Shown in pieces: positions 37,342 through 46,691 of a stretch of DNA of 64,000 nt. Numbering within the stretch: position 1 is the stretch's first letter; each line of letters begins with the position of its first letter. The stretch is from NCBI RefSeq assembly GCF_014650335.1, contig NZ_BMUT01000002.1, forward strand, positions 358,725 through 422,724. The letters are read 5' to 3'. The translations under genes and the position numbers were made by a program. A model generated the notes under the pieces. It made no database searches. It was not told the DNA's origin and worked only from the letters and a program-made list of their open reading frames with translations. The stretch is from Streptomyces hiroshimensis. GTDB lineage: Bacteria > Actinomycetota > Actinomycetes > Streptomycetales > Streptomycetaceae.

Positions 37342-38484
37342 GTGACTGGGGCAGGGGAGCAGCAAGGGGCCCGCGCGGCGGCCGTGGCGGGGGCCCGCAG
37401 GATCGTGGTCAAGGTGGGGTCCTCCTCGCTCACCACCGCGGGCGGAGGGCTGGACGCCGACCGCGTTGACGCGCTGGTCGACACGCTCGCCAAGGCCACC
37501 GGCGAGAAGGAGGTCGTGCTGGTCTCCTCCGGCGCGATCGCGGCCGGCCTGGCCCCGCTGGGCCTCGACCGGCGCCCGCGCGACCTGGCGCGCCAGCAGG
37601 CCGCCGCCAGCGTCGGCCAGGGCCTCCTCGTGGCCCGTTACACCGCGTCGTTCGCCCGTTACGGCCGGCGCGTGGGACAGGTGCTCCTCACGACGGACGA
37701 CACCAGCCGCCGCGCGCACTACCGCAACGCCCGCCGGACGCTGGACCAGCTGCTGGCCATGGGCGCGGTCCCGGTCGTCAACGAGAACGACACCGTGGCC
37801 ACGGACGAGATCCGCTTCGGCGACAACGACCGGCTGGCCGCCCTCGTGGCCCACCTCGTACGGGCCGACCTGCTGGTGCTCCTCTCCGACGTGGACGGTC
37901 TCTACGACGGCGACCCGTCCACGCCGGGCACCTCGCGGATCGACGAGGTCACCGGGCCGAAGGACCTGGAGGGCATCTCGATCGGCAGCGCGGGCAAGGC
38001 CGGCGTGGGCACCGGCGGCATGGTCACCAAGGTCGACGCCGCCCGGATCGCGGCCGCCGCCGGCATCCCGGTCGTCCTGACCTCGGCCAGCCAGGCCGCG
38101 GACGCCCTCGCGGGCCGCCCCACCGGCACGTTCTTCCACCGCACCGGGCGCCGCTCCGCCGACCGCCTGCTGTGGCTCGCCCACGCCTCCACGCCGCGCG
38201 GCGCCCTGACACTCGACGACGGCGCCGTACGGGCCGTGGTCGACGGCACCGGCTCCCTGCTGCCCGCGGGCATCGCCCGGGTCGAGGGCGAATTCAGCGC
38301 GGGCGATCCGGTCGAGCTGCGCGACGCCGCGGGCCGGGCCGTCGCACGAGGGCTGGTGGCCTTCGACGCGGCGGAGATCCCCCAGCTGCTCGGCCGCTCC
38401 ACCCGCGACCTGGCCAGGGAGCTGGGGCCCGAGTACGAGCGCGAGGTCGTGCACCGCGACGACCTCGTCGTGCTGCGCCGTTGA
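37342..38484 (+). CDS. proB: Glutamate 5-kinase
   Basis: 380 residues from GTG 37342, chosen because GAGG lies 8 nt upstream; GTG 37333 is an alternative. It phosphorylates glutamate in the first step of proline synthesis. The amino-acid kinase domain shows RIVVKVGSSSLT, LVSSGAIAAG, VVNENDTVATDEIRFGDND and GVGTGGMVTKVDAA. A C-terminal PUA domain (about 275-365) follows. The last 26 bp, including the stop, are tandemly duplicated. proA lies about 0.8 kb downstream, separated by one gene. Confidence 0.97.
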   Translation: MTGAGEQQGARAAAVAGARRIVVKVGSSSLTTAGGGLDADRVDALVDTLAKATGEKEVVLVSSGAIAAGLAPLGLDRRPRDLARQQAAASVGQGLLVARYTASFARYGRRVGQVLLTTDDTSRRAHYRNARRTLDQLLAMGAVPVVNENDTVATDEIRFGDNDRLAALVAHLVRADLLVLLSDVDGLYDGDPSTPGTSRIDEVTGPKDLEGISIGSAGKAGVGTGGMVTKVDAARIAAAAGIPVVLTSASQAADALAGRPTGTFFHRTGRRSADRLLWLAHASTPRGALTLDDGAVRAVVDGTGSLLPAGIARVEGEFSAGDPVELRDAAGRAVARGLVAFDAAEIPQLLGRSTRDLARELGPEYEREVVHRDDLVVLRR

Positions 38485-38514
38485 CAGGCCTCATCGTGCT
38501 GTGCCGTTGACGGG
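38463..38514 (+). repeat. 26-bp tandem duplication of the proB 3' end
   Basis: Units 38463-38488 and 38489-38514 match at 23 of 26 positions. The first holds the proB stop; the second reproduces the last codons (LIVLCR) and another TGA. Confidence 0.85.
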
Positions 38515-38721
38515 CGTCGAACAACGCGCGACAGGGTGACGACAGAGTGTGGTAAGTCCAGCCTTTCCATGGGGCCTTTCCGTAAAAACGCCACGCAGCC
38601 GCCCGCAGACTGGTCAACTTTGATGCGAGGCACATGCGGGGCGCCGTTCCGGGCAGGCGGGTTCCCGCGCACCACCGCTCCGCCGCACGCACGCGGAGCA
38701 GCGAGCAACAGGAGGCCGCCG

Positions 38722-39225
38722 GTGAGACGAGGGCGCCCAGGGGCGCTGCCCCGCGCTGGAGGTACGCCCCCGGCCACGGCTGTGGGCTCCTCCGCCCAGG
38801 CCCGCGGGGCCGTGGGGGAGCCGCGCACGGAGCCGCGCACACTGACCAGCATCGGCGGTGGGGGCGGGGGCGATGCGGTGGAAGTGTCCCGGCTGTGGCA
38901 CATCACCCTCAGCGTCTCGGGGGCCGAGGCGCCGCTCGCCGAGGTCCGGCGCGCGCTGGAGCAGCTCGCCCACGACCATCCCTTTCTGCTGACCAGCCGC
39001 TATGCCCAGGACCACGCCGAGATCCGGTACTGGGAGGAGGCGCGCGATCTGCACGACGCCGCGGCGGTCGCGCTCCGGCTGTGGGGCGAGCACCGCTCCA
39101 CGGCCCGGCTCCCGCCGTGGGAGATCGTGGGCCTGGAGGTCATCGACCGGGAGACCTACCACCAGCGCATCGCGGAGGGCTACGGCCCGCTTCCGGCCAC
39201 GCCGGTGGGGGTGCACCCGTTCTGA
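38722..39225 (+). CDS. Conserved protein of unknown function between proB and proA
   Basis: 167 residues from GTG 38722 (GGAGG 6 nt upstream), or 115 from GTG 38878 (Gly-coding G-tract upstream). The C-terminal 115 residues look like a compact conserved domain: [73 protein letters not shown]. The first 50 residues are low-complexity and may not be translated. No membrane segment. I recall the domain as conserved in Streptomyces at this place but know no function. Confidence 0.7.
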   Translation: MRRGRPGALPRAGGTPPATAVGSSAQARGAVGEPRTEPRTLTSIGGGGGGDAVEVSRLWHITLSVSGAEAPLAEVRRALEQLAHDHPFLLTSRYAQDHAEIRYWEEARDLHDAAAVALRLWGEHRSTARLPPWEIVGLEVIDRETYHQRIAEGYGPLPATPVGVHPF

Positions 39226-39285
39226 GCGGCGGGCCGCAGGACGTCCACAGTCCGGAACACGTGGTGGCCCCCGGCCCCGCACGAT

Positions 39286-39301
39286 TACCCTTCGAGCCAT
39301 G
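39286..39301 (+). promoter_or_regulatory. proA leaderless promoter (-10 TACCCT)
   Basis: TACCCT at 39286-39291, 7 nt, then the ATG at 39299. No ribosome site. Confidence 0.55.
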
Positions 39302-40618
39302 AGCAGCGTTTTCCCCTCCCCCCTCGCCGACCCGATGCCGCAGTCCCCGGTGCTGCGCGCCGCCTACCGCGCCCGTGGCGCCGCCGCGGAGCTCGCGCCA
39401 CTGCCGCGCTCGGTGAAGGACGAGGCGCTGCTGGCCATCGCCGACGCCCTTGAGGTGCGGACGAAGGAGATCGTCGACGCCAACGCCGAGGACGTGGCCA
39501 AGGCCCGTGCCGCCGGTACGAGCGAGAGCGTGGTCGACCGCCTGACCCTCACCCCCGAGCGGGTGCGGGCCATCGCCAAGGACGTCCGGGACGTCGTGGC
39601 CCTGCCCGACCCCGTGGGCGAGGTCGTCCGCGGCTCCACCCTCCCCAACGGCATCGACCTGCGGCAGGTCCGGGTGCCGCTCGGCGTCGTCGGGATCATC
39701 TACGAGGCCCGGCCCAATGTGACCGTGGACGCGGCCGCGCTGTGCCTGAAGTCGGGCAACGCCGTCCTGCTGCGGGGCTCCTCCTCCGCGTACGCCTCCA
39801 ACACCGCGCTCGTGCGCGTCATCCGCGACGCCGTGGGCGGCGCGGGCCTGCCGGCCGACGCCGTGCAGCTGGTGCCGGGCGAGAGCCGCGAGTCGGTGCG
39901 CGAGCTGATGCGCGCCCGCGGCATGGTCGACGTGCTGATCCCGCGCGGCGGCGCCTCCCTGATCCGTACGGTCGTGGAGGAGTCCACGGTCCCGGTCATC
40001 GAGACGGGCACCGGCAACTGCCACGTGTACGTGGACGCGCAGGCCGACCTGGACATGGCGGTGGACATCCTCGTCAACTCCAAGGCGCAGCGCGTGAGCG
40101 TGTGCAACGCCGCCGAGACCCTGCTCGTCCACCGGGACATCGCGCAGGAGTTCCTGCCGAAGGCGCTCGCCGCCCTGGCCGAGGCCGGGGTGACGGTGCA
40201 CGGCTGCGAGCGCGTCCTCGCGCTGGCCGAGGGCAGCCCGGCCACCGTGGTGCCGGCGACCGTCGAGGACTGGGAGACCGAGTACCTCTCGTACGACATC
40301 GCCGCGGCGGTCGTGGACGACCTGGACGCCGCCGTCCGCCACATCCGGCTGTGGTCCTCCGGCCACACCGAGGCCATCGTCACCACGTCGCAGGCCGCCG
40401 CCCGCCGCTTCACCCAGCTCGTGGACTCGACGACGGTCGCGGTCAACGCCTCGACACGGTTCACGGACGGCAGCCAGTTCGGCTTCGGCGCCGAGATCGG
40501 CATCTCCACGCAGAAGCTCCACGCGCGCGGCCCGATGGGCCTGCCCGAGCTGACCTCGACGAAGTACATCGTCACGGGCGACGGGCACGTGCGCGGCGGC
40601 GGGCTGCCCGCGAGCTGA
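39299..40618 (+). CDS. proA: Glutamate-5-semialdehyde dehydrogenase (gamma-glutamyl phosphate reductase)
   Basis: 439 residues. NADPH-dependent second step of proline synthesis. Signatures: [41 protein letters not shown], and catalytic Cys in [15 protein letters not shown]. The C-terminal segment is [24 protein letters not shown]. Starts at the ATG directly after a -10 box, so probably made from its own leaderless transcript rather than from the proB promoter. Confidence 0.97.
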   Translation: MSSVFPSPLADPMPQSPVLRAAYRARGAAAELAPLPRSVKDEALLAIADALEVRTKEIVDANAEDVAKARAAGTSESVVDRLTLTPERVRAIAKDVRDVVALPDPVGEVVRGSTLPNGIDLRQVRVPLGVVGIIYEARPNVTVDAAALCLKSGNAVLLRGSSSAYASNTALVRVIRDAVGGAGLPADAVQLVPGESRESVRELMRARGMVDVLIPRGGASLIRTVVEESTVPVIETGTGNCHVYVDAQADLDMAVDILVNSKAQRVSVCNAAETLLVHRDIAQEFLPKALAALAEAGVTVHGCERVLALAEGSPATVVPATVEDWETEYLSYDIAAAVVDDLDAAVRHIRLWSSGHTEAIVTTSQAAARRFTQLVDSTTVAVNASTRFTDGSQFGFGAEIGISTQKLHARGPMGLPELTSTKYIVTGDGHVRGGGLPAS

Positions 40619-40656
40619 ATTCCCCTACGGGCCGCACGGATTGACCCTTCCGGGGC

Positions 40657-40671
40657 TACGCTGGACGGGTG
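40657..40671 (+). promoter_or_regulatory. Leaderless promoter (-10 TACGCT) of the SCO2584-type gene
   Basis: TACGCT at 40657-40662, 6 nt, GTG at 40669. An upstream TTGACC (40641) is only 10 nt away, too close to be a standard -35. Confidence 0.5.
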
Positions 40672-41307
40672 CCGGACGACGTGGGGGGCCAGCCGTTCCC
40701 GGACGGCGAGGAGCCCGACAGCTACCGCAGCGGGGACGATCGGGACGACCCCTTCGCCTCCGTGGTCTTCGACGAGGAGTTCGTGCGGTCCGCCAGGATC
40801 CACGAGCCCTCAGCGGTCGAGCGGATGCTCGCCGCCGACCGGGCCCGCGCCGAGAGCGAGACCTCGCAGTCCGCTCAGCGCTCCCGGTCCGGCGCAGGCC
40901 CCGCCGACGACGATCCCTACGACGACTACGAGGACGGCTTCGGCGGCGCCGCGCCCGGGTACCACCCGGGCCGTGCGGGCACCTGGCCCACCCTCACCCA
41001 CGACCTCGACCCCGATGACGCCTACGGGCCGTACGGCCGCCACGGCGCCCCCCGGCGGCCCTACCGGGGCCATGCCCGCTGGCACCGGCCGGTGGCCTGG
41101 GTGCTCGCCGTGGTGATGGGCATAGGCGTGGTGGCCCTCGCCTTCGCCGCCGTCTACCGCAGCGCCTCCTCGGGCAATCGGCCGAGCTCCGATCCGCCGC
41201 CCGCGACCACCGGGGTGGACGCCCCGGCGGGGGCACGGCCGGGCCCGCTGCCGTCCGTATCGGCGGATTCCGAGCCTCCGGTGGCCTCGGCGGTGCCCCG
41301 GCCCTGA
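40669..41307 (+). CDS. SCO2584-family single-pass membrane protein (spore wall)
   Basis: 212 residues: a long acidic cytoplasmic N-terminal part, one transmembrane helix (VAWVLAVVMGIGVVALAFAAVY, about 144-165) and a short Pro/Ser-rich outer tail. Residues 31-53 hold the motif SVVFDEEFVRSARIHEP...ERM, also found in the next gene. By position after proA and by plan it corresponds to S. coelicolor SCO2584, reported as an interaction partner in the spore-wall synthesising complex (from memory). Biochemical role unknown. Confidence 0.78.
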   Translation: MPDDVGGQPFPDGEEPDSYRSGDDRDDPFASVVFDEEFVRSARIHEPSAVERMLAADRARAESETSQSAQRSRSGAGPADDDPYDDYEDGFGGAAPGYHPGRAGTWPTLTHDLDPDDAYGPYGRHGAPRRPYRGHARWHRPVAWVLAVVMGIGVVALAFAAVYRSASSGNRPSSDPPPATTGVDAPAGARPGPLPSVSADSEPPVASAVPRP

Positions 41308-41453
41308 GCGGGACCGGGGAAGCCACCCGGCCCCGGGCCAGGGGCTCACCCCCCGCAACCGCTGTGACCAGCACATATGTGCGTGCCCCCGGCAGGCAGA
41401 TTTTCTTCGGAACTTGTCGTGTACCAGGGCGTTTATCGAAGCCCCGGCAGACC

Positions 41454-41468
41454 TACTCTTGATGTATG
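41454..41468 (+). promoter_or_regulatory. Leaderless promoter (-10 TACTCT) of the SCO2583-type gene
   Basis: TACTCT at 41454-41459, 6 nt, ATG at 41466. No ribosome site. Confidence 0.5.
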
Positions 41469-42563
41469 GACGGGCCTGGAGACCCACCTGAGGGCACGCC
41501 CGAGGGTGTCCCGGCAGGTGGGGACGACGAGTACCGATCCGTCGTCTTCGACGAATCGTTCGTCCGCGCTGCCCGGCTCCAGGAGCTCTCGGCCAGCGAG
41601 CGCATGGGTGACCACGCGCTCGCCGTCCGTAACCGGCACGTGTGGTCCCGGGTCAGCACCTCACGCCAGGTGATCGTCCTGGTGATCCTCATAGCCCTGG
41701 CCTTCGGTACGGCCGTCTATATGGGATTGCGCCATCCCTACAAGGACCCGGTCGTGCCCTCCGCCGAGCCCATGCGGGCCACGCTCGTCCCGCTCGCCCC
41801 GCACGACCCCGTGCCCGGAGGCGGCGCGCAGGAGCTGTTCGAGCACAGCCCCGCCGCGCAGTTCCGGCTGGGCGCCGAAGGCGTCAACCTGCCCGCCGCG
41901 CGCAGCACCGCGCACTTCTCCGAGAGCCAGGTGATGGCGGCCCTCGCCGCCGCCAAGGAGTACACGGTGAAGTCCGCCCTCGACCCCGCCGTCCTCACCG
42001 GAGGCGGCCAGCGGACCGTCCGGCTGCTGCTGGATCCCGCCCAACTCGACCAGTTCGATCGCAGCTTCGACCGGCCCGTCGACGACGGGCGGCACGCGGC
42101 CACCGGCTGGCTCGTGCGCTTCGATCCCGCCCAGGTCTCCCTCGTCGACACCCCCGTGCGCACCCGCGGCGTGTTCTCCATAGCCGAGAGCGGACCGGCC
42201 ACGCTGGAGGTCACGACCGACCACACCTTCGTCTACGCCCTGCGGCCGGCGAAGGCCTCCGCGGACCACGGCGCGGACGCGGACAAGTCCTCGCTGTTCA
42301 CCGTGCGGCGGGCGATGAAGTTCCGCTTCGACCGGGACGGGCTGCAGGAGCACCACCTGATCGTGGTCCAGAGCTACGTGCAGGCCGGGCCCGAGTCCTG
42401 CTCGGCCGACGACGAGGTCTACCTGCGGCCGCTGCTGGCCGGCCAGAAGCCGGACGGGTCCGTGCCGGGCGACACGGACCCGTACGCCACGGGGTCGGCC
42501 GGCGCCGCGGTGTGCGGCTCGCTCGCGGCCAGCGCCCAGCCGGCGCCGCCGCCGGCGCGCTAG
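41466..42563 (+). CDS. SCO2583-family single-pass membrane protein
   Basis: 365 residues. The cytoplasmic N-terminal tail has motif 25-47 (SVVFDESFVRAARLQEL...ERM) shared with the preceding protein. A transmembrane helix (about 70-89, VIVLVILIALAFGTAVYMG) follows, then a large extracytoplasmic domain with two cysteines near the C-terminus (ESCSADDE, AAVCGSL). No known catalytic motif. Its place next to the SCO2584-type gene suggests a shared envelope function. Confidence 0.78.
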   Translation: MDGPGDPPEGTPEGVPAGGDDEYRSVVFDESFVRAARLQELSASERMGDHALAVRNRHVWSRVSTSRQVIVLVILIALAFGTAVYMGLRHPYKDPVVPSAEPMRATLVPLAPHDPVPGGGAQELFEHSPAAQFRLGAEGVNLPAARSTAHFSESQVMAALAAAKEYTVKSALDPAVLTGGGQRTVRLLLDPAQLDQFDRSFDRPVDDGRHAATGWLVRFDPAQVSLVDTPVRTRGVFSIAESGPATLEVTTDHTFVYALRPAKASADHGADADKSSLFTVRRAMKFRFDRDGLQEHHLIVVQSYVQAGPESCSADDEVYLRPLLAGQKPDGSVPGDTDPYATGSAGAAVCGSLAASAQPAPPPAR

Positions 42564-42584
42564 CCGGGCTTCGCCGAGCCCGGC
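42563..42584. terminator. Terminator between convergent genes
   Basis: GCCGGGCT and AGCCCGGC form an 8-bp stem with a TCGCCG loop, immediately at the stop of the SCO2583-type gene. Confidence 0.65.
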
Positions 42585-42660
42585 AGAGTTCTTGCCGCCG
42601 CAGCGGCGCGCAACTCCCACCGGCATGTCCGGCGGTGCCGAACGGCCTCCGGCGTGGCCG

Positions 42661-43776
42661 CTAGGCCTTTCCTCCGCCCTCCGGCGGGCTTTCCGGGCCC
42701 TCCTTCGGGGAACCGTTCGCCGGGCCCCCGGGGCGCCCCGTGAAGACGTCCTTGAGCCGACCGCCCAGGTCACCCGCGCCGCCCGCGATGTCCCGCACCA
42801 GCCCCATCAGCGGGTCCTTGCTGGACCGCACCGACTCCGCGTAGTGGTTCGCGGACTCCCGGAAGGAGTCCGTCACCGAGGTGTCCTTGTCCTCCGCGCG
42901 CCGCGGGTAGTGCCCGTCCATGATCCGCTGGAAGTCCCGGCTCTCGGACCACTTCTTCAGCTCCGCCGCCCGCACCGTCGTGAACGGGTGGCTGCGCGGC
43001 AGTATGTTCATGATCTTCAGGACGGAGTCGCGCAGGTCGCCGCCCGCCTCGTACTCCTCGGCCTGCGCGAGGAACGCGTCCACGTTCATCTCGTGCAGGT
43101 GGTTACCGCCGGCGATCTTCATCAGGCCGCGCATCGACGCCCGGACGTCCTGCCCGACCAGCAGGCCCGCCCGGTCCGCGGACAGCTCCGACTTGCGGAA
43201 CCACTCGCGCAGGGCCGTCACGATCGCCATGATCGCGACGTTGCCCAGCGGGATCCAGGCCACCTTGACCGCGAAGTTCGTCAGGAACAGCAGGATCGTG
43301 CGGTAGACGGCGTGCCCGGACAGGGCGTGCCCCACCTCGTGGCCGACGACGGCCCGCATCTCCTCCTCGTCCAGCAGCTCGACCAGGCCCGTCGTCACGA
43401 CGATGACGGGCTCGTCCAGGCCGATGCACATGGCGTTGGGCTGCGGGTCCTGGGTGACGTACATCGGGGGGACCTTCGGCAGGTCCAGGATGTAGCAGGC
43501 GTCCAGGAGCATCGTGTGCAGGTGCTGGAACTGCTGCTCGCCGACGCGCACCGAATCCGAGAGGAACAGCAGGCGCAGGCTGCGCTCGGGCAGCAGCCCG
43601 CTCAGCGCCTTGAAGACCGTGTCGAAGCCGCTCAGCTTGCGCAGCGCCACCAGGGCGGAGCGGTCCGCCGGGTGTTCGTAGGCGCGCGACGAGATGTCCG
43701 GGAAGCGCTTGCGCTGCCGCCCCGGCAGGCGCTCCTCCGGAGCGTGGCCGTGGCTGCCGTTGCTGCTGTCACTCAT
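42661..43776 (-). CDS. M48-family membrane-associated metalloprotease
   Basis: 371 residues. The zinc motif HEVGH is at 146-150, with the following glutamate zinc ligand likely in SELSADRAG. Hydrophobic segments follow the active site (about 155-175 and 178-200). The C-terminal tail is Gly/Pro-rich and charged. Related to HtpX-like quality-control proteases. ATG at 43776 has GAGGGGG upstream. It is divergent from the 55-aa gene at 43853, with 76 bp between starts. Confidence 0.9.
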   Translation of the reverse strand: MSDSSNGSHGHAPEERLPGRQRKRFPDISSRAYEHPADRSALVALRKLSGFDTVFKALSGLLPERSLRLLFLSDSVRVGEQQFQHLHTMLLDACYILDLPKVPPMYVTQDPQPNAMCIGLDEPVIVVTTGLVELLDEEEMRAVVGHEVGHALSGHAVYRTILLFLTNFAVKVAWIPLGNVAIMAIVTALREWFRKSELSADRAGLLVGQDVRASMRGLMKIAGGNHLHEMNVDAFLAQAEEYEAGGDLRDSVLKIMNILPRSHPFTTVRAAELKKWSESRDFQRIMDGHYPRRAEDKDTSVTDSFRESANHYAESVRSSKDPLMGLVRDIAGGAGDLGGRLKDVFTGRPGGPANGSPKEGPESPPEGGGKA

Positions 43777-43840
43777 CGAGACCCCCTCGGCGGCGTATGC
43801 ACCTTCCGGACCCCACCCTAGGCGCTGCCACCGACAGGGC

Positions 43841-43855
43841 TACCGTGGAGACATG
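43841..43855 (+). promoter_or_regulatory. Leaderless promoter (-10 TACCGT) of the 55-aa gene
   Basis: TACCGT at 43841-43846, 6 nt, ATG at 43853. Confidence 0.5.
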
Positions 43856-44020
43856 CCCCATCTGCATGCACTTGCCGCCCAGCCGGGCCTCACCGAGCTC
43901 CTCGCCGTCTCCAAGGACGACCAGGGCCCGGGCGTGGTCATCCGCACCGTGCTCATCGTCGGCGTCGTCGGGATCGTCTTCCTGGCCTGGTTCCTGCTGC
44001 GCGGTTACAAGAAGGACTGA
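43853..44020 (+). CDS. 55-residue single-pass membrane protein
   Basis: [12 protein letters not shown] starts the protein. A transmembrane helix ([21 protein letters not shown], about 29-49) precedes a basic end RGYKKD. Start chosen at ATG 43853 because it follows a -10 box by 6 nt; a longer frame upstream would run through the divergent promoter. No family is recognised. It is followed by a second tiny membrane protein. Confidence 0.7.
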   Translation: MPHLHALAAQPGLTELLAVSKDDQGPGVVIRTVLIVGVVGIVFLAWFLLRGYKKD

Positions 44021-44169
44021 CGCAAACGGACGCAAGGGGCCCGGCGGGCCCCGGACGCGCCCCGACGCGTGGCGTAAAGCGTGGAGTCGGCGTGAGCCCG
44101 GCGGCGGCCCCCGCATACGATGTGGCAGAAATCTCTGCCCGCTACCGTCCCGGATAGGTCCTGCCGACG

Positions 44170-44334
44170 ATGACTGCCTTCGCTTCAGCGCACACCGCCC
44201 TCGCCACCCTCGCCTCCGAGGGCGAGCACGTCGACACGCACCCCAGCATCAGCCCTTTCATGACCGGTGGCGCCGCCCTGGTCATCCTGCTGCTCCTGCT
44301 GTGGGTCACCACCCGCTTCAACCGCGACCGCTGA
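44170..44334 (+). CDS. 54-residue single-pass membrane protein
   Basis: The protein begins [21 protein letters not shown] hydrophobic helix near 32-47 ([16 protein letters not shown]) ends in the basic RFNRDR. Amphipathic N-terminal third, then His/Ser/Pro. The frame is open with GC-rich third positions. Small conserved membrane proteins lie at this place, just upstream of nadD, in Streptomyces (from memory). Function unknown. Confidence 0.7.
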   Translation: MTAFASAHTALATLASEGEHVDTHPSISPFMTGGAALVILLLLLWVTTRFNRDR

Positions 44335-44379
44335 GCGAGCGAGCCGGTCCCTGCGGGTCGGGCGCTCCGCCCCGCCCAG

Positions 44380-44396
44380 TAGGGTCTGCACGCATG
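44380..44396 (+). promoter_or_regulatory. nadD leaderless promoter (-10 TAGGGT)
   Basis: TAGGGT at 44380-44385, 8 nt, ATG at 44394. Confidence 0.5.
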
Positions 44397-44999
44397 GGAG
44401 AGCAGACAGGGCCCGTGAAGCGGCGACTCGGCGTGATGGGCGGGACCTTCGACCCGATCCACCACGGCCACCTGGTCGCCGCGAGCGAGGTGGCCGCGCG
44501 TTTCCACCTGGACGAGGTGGTTTTCGTACCGACCGGGCAGCCGTGGCAGAAGAGCCACCGGGAGGTGTCCCCGGCCGAGGACCGCTATCTGATGACGGTG
44601 ATCGCCACGGCGTCCAACCCGCAGTTCTCGGTCAGCCGGATCGACATCGACCGCGGCGGGCCGACGTACACCACGGACACGCTCCGTGAGCTCGCCTCCC
44701 TCAACGACGACTCGGACCTGTTCTTCATCACCGGCGCCGATGCGCTGTCCCAGATCCTGACCTGGCGGGACACGGAGGAGCTGTTCTCCCTGGCCCACTT
44801 CATCGGCGTGACCCGGCCCGGCCACATACTGGCCAACCCGGGGCTGCCGGAGGGCGGCGTCTCCCTCGTCGAGGTGCCGGCCCTCGCGATCTCCTCCTCC
44901 GACTGCCGCGCGCGCGTGGCGCAGGGCGACCCGGTCTGGTATCTGGTCCCCGACGGTGTGGTGCGCTACATCAACAAGCGCAAGCTCTACCGGCGCTGA
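44394..44999 (+). CDS. nadD: Nicotinate-nucleotide adenylyltransferase
   Basis: 201 residues. It makes deamido-NAD from nicotinate mononucleotide and ATP. The nucleotidyltransferase motif is [12 protein letters not shown] at about 16-27, followed by [18 protein letters not shown] and the [10 protein letters not shown] motif (ISxxxxR). Start ATG 44394 lies 8 nt after a -10 box. It heads the conserved nadD-LCP-rsfS-mutase run. Confidence 0.96.
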   Translation: MGEQTGPVKRRLGVMGGTFDPIHHGHLVAASEVAARFHLDEVVFVPTGQPWQKSHREVSPAEDRYLMTVIATASNPQFSVSRIDIDRGGPTYTTDTLRELASLNDDSDLFFITGADALSQILTWRDTEELFSLAHFIGVTRPGHILANPGLPEGGVSLVEVPALAISSSDCRARVAQGDPVWYLVPDGVVRYINKRKLYRR

Positions 45000-45034
45000 G
45001 CGGCACGCAACAACAGGGGCACTGAGGGGAACCG

Positions 45035-46585
45035 GTGAACGACCGACAGGACCCGTACGCACATCAGCCGCAGGTGTACGGCTACGACGCCCACGGGCAG
45101 CCGGTGTACCACCCGGACGCGCCCGAGCGGGTGTATGACGCTTACGGGCAGCCCCTCCAGCAGCAGACGGCGTACGGCTACGACCCGTACGCCCAGCAGG
45201 CCCAGCAGCCCGTCCAGCAGACCTACGACGGCTACGACGGCTATGCCCCGTACGCCCCGGAACAGCCGCAGCAGGCGCAGCAGCGCATCCCGGAGCCGCG
45301 GCGGGCACCCGGCGAGGCGGCGCCCGTCCCCACCGCGGCAGCGGACTACCGCACCGAGCAGTTCTCGTTCATCGAGGAGCCCGACGAGGACTCCGAGGAC
45401 GTCATCGACTGGCTCAAGTTCAGCGAGAGCCGCACCGAGCGGCGCGACGAGCGCAAGCGCAAGGGCCGCAACCGGATCGTCGCCCTCGTCGTGGTGCTCG
45501 TCCTCGCACTGGGCGGTGCGGCGGGCTATCTGTTCCTCACCGGCTCGGACGACAAGAAGAGCGCGGCCGCGGCCGGCGGGGGGCAGAAGCGCGACGTGAT
45601 CGTCGTCCATCTGCGGCAGACCCACGGCGGCGGCTCCTCCACCGCCCTGCTGGTCGACAACGAGACCACCAAGAAGGCCACCACCGTCCTGCTGCCGAAC
45701 ACCCTGGCCGTCGCCAAGGAGGGCGGGGCCGGCTCCACCACGCTCGGCAAGTCCGTGCAGGACGACGGTACCGGTGCCACCCGCGACGCCCTGAACACGC
45801 TGCTGGGCTCCGACATCAAGGGCAGCTGGCGGCTGGACACCCCCTACCTGGAGAACCTCGTCGAGCTCGTCGGCGGCATCGAGACCGACACCGACACCGA
45901 CGTCCCCGGCGAGAAGCCCGGCGACAGCCCGGTGGTCCGGCGCGGCACCGCGCAGAGCCTGAGCGGCCGGACGGCGGTCGCCTACGCCACCTACCGCGGG
46001 CCCGGCGAGGACGAGGGCAAGCAGCTGTCCCGGTTCGGCCAGGTCATGCAGGCGGTGCTGAAGAAGGTGCCGGACGACAGCGCCTCGGCCACGCGCACCG
46101 TGGAGTCGCTCGCGCAGATCCCCGACCCCTCGCTCTCCACCGAGCAGCTGGGCGCCTCCCTGGCCCACATCGCGGCGCTGGCCCGCAAGGGCTCGTACGC
46201 CACCGCGCTGCTGCCCGCGGAGAAGGACGGCACCCTCGGTGAGAAGGCCACCGGAGGCGTCGTCAAGGAGGTCCTGGGCGGCACGGTGAGGAACACCGAC
46301 CGGAACGCGGCGCCCCGGGTGAGCGTGAAGAACGCCACAGGCGGCAAGGGAGCCGCCACCTCCGCGCAGATCACGCTGGTCAACAGCGGCTACAGCGTGA
46401 TCGACGGCGGCACGGCGGGATCCGCGGCGACGGCCTCGGCGGTGCTCTACGCGGACGAGAAGCGGGCGGCGGAGGCCAGGGAGGTCGCCAAGACGCTGGG
46501 GCTGCCCGCGGGCGCGGTGAAGCAGGCGAAGGACGCGACGACGGCCGACGTCACCGTGGTCCTGGGCAAGGACTACAAGGGCTGA
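45035..46585 (+). CDS. LytR-CpsA-Psr (LCP) family protein with LytR_C domain
   Basis: 516 residues. The cytoplasmic N-terminal ~120 residues are Tyr/Gln/Pro-rich with GYDxxGQPVY-type repeats. A basic stretch (RTERRDERKRKGRNR) and a transmembrane helix (about 147-167) follow. The LCP-like outer domain (about 185-340) has LVELVGGIE and LSGRTAVAYATYR...RFGQV. The LytR_C domain occupies about 425-515. LCP enzymes attach glycopolymers to peptidoglycan. By synteny this is the S. coelicolor SCO2578 (PdtA) counterpart, reported to affect sporulation (from memory). GTG start with GAGGGG upstream. Confidence 0.88.
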   Translation: MNDRQDPYAHQPQVYGYDAHGQPVYHPDAPERVYDAYGQPLQQQTAYGYDPYAQQAQQPVQQTYDGYDGYAPYAPEQPQQAQQRIPEPRRAPGEAAPVPTAAADYRTEQFSFIEEPDEDSEDVIDWLKFSESRTERRDERKRKGRNRIVALVVVLVLALGGAAGYLFLTGSDDKKSAAAAGGGQKRDVIVVHLRQTHGGGSSTALLVDNETTKKATTVLLPNTLAVAKEGGAGSTTLGKSVQDDGTGATRDALNTLLGSDIKGSWRLDTPYLENLVELVGGIETDTDTDVPGEKPGDSPVVRRGTAQSLSGRTAVAYATYRGPGEDEGKQLSRFGQVMQAVLKKVPDDSASATRTVESLAQIPDPSLSTEQLGASLAHIAALARKGSYATALLPAEKDGTLGEKATGGVVKEVLGGTVRNTDRNAAPRVSVKNATGGKGAATSAQITLVNSGYSVIDGGTAGSAATASAVLYADEKRAAEAREVAKTLGLPAGAVKQAKDATTADVTVVLGKDYKG

Positions 46586-46586
46586 G

Positions 46587-46614
46587 CGGGCGGCCGCGGC
46601 CTGCGGGCCGCCCG
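46587..46614 (+). terminator. Terminator after the LCP gene
   Basis: CGGGCGGCC and GGCCGCCCG form a 9-bp stem with a 10-nt loop, starting 1 nt after the stop codon. rsfS follows. Confidence 0.65.
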
Positions 46615-46691
46615 TAATGCCCAGGAGGGCCGCCGGTGGGTCGTGAGACCCTTGGTGGGTACCCGGATCCTCTTCAACGAAAGCATGGCTT

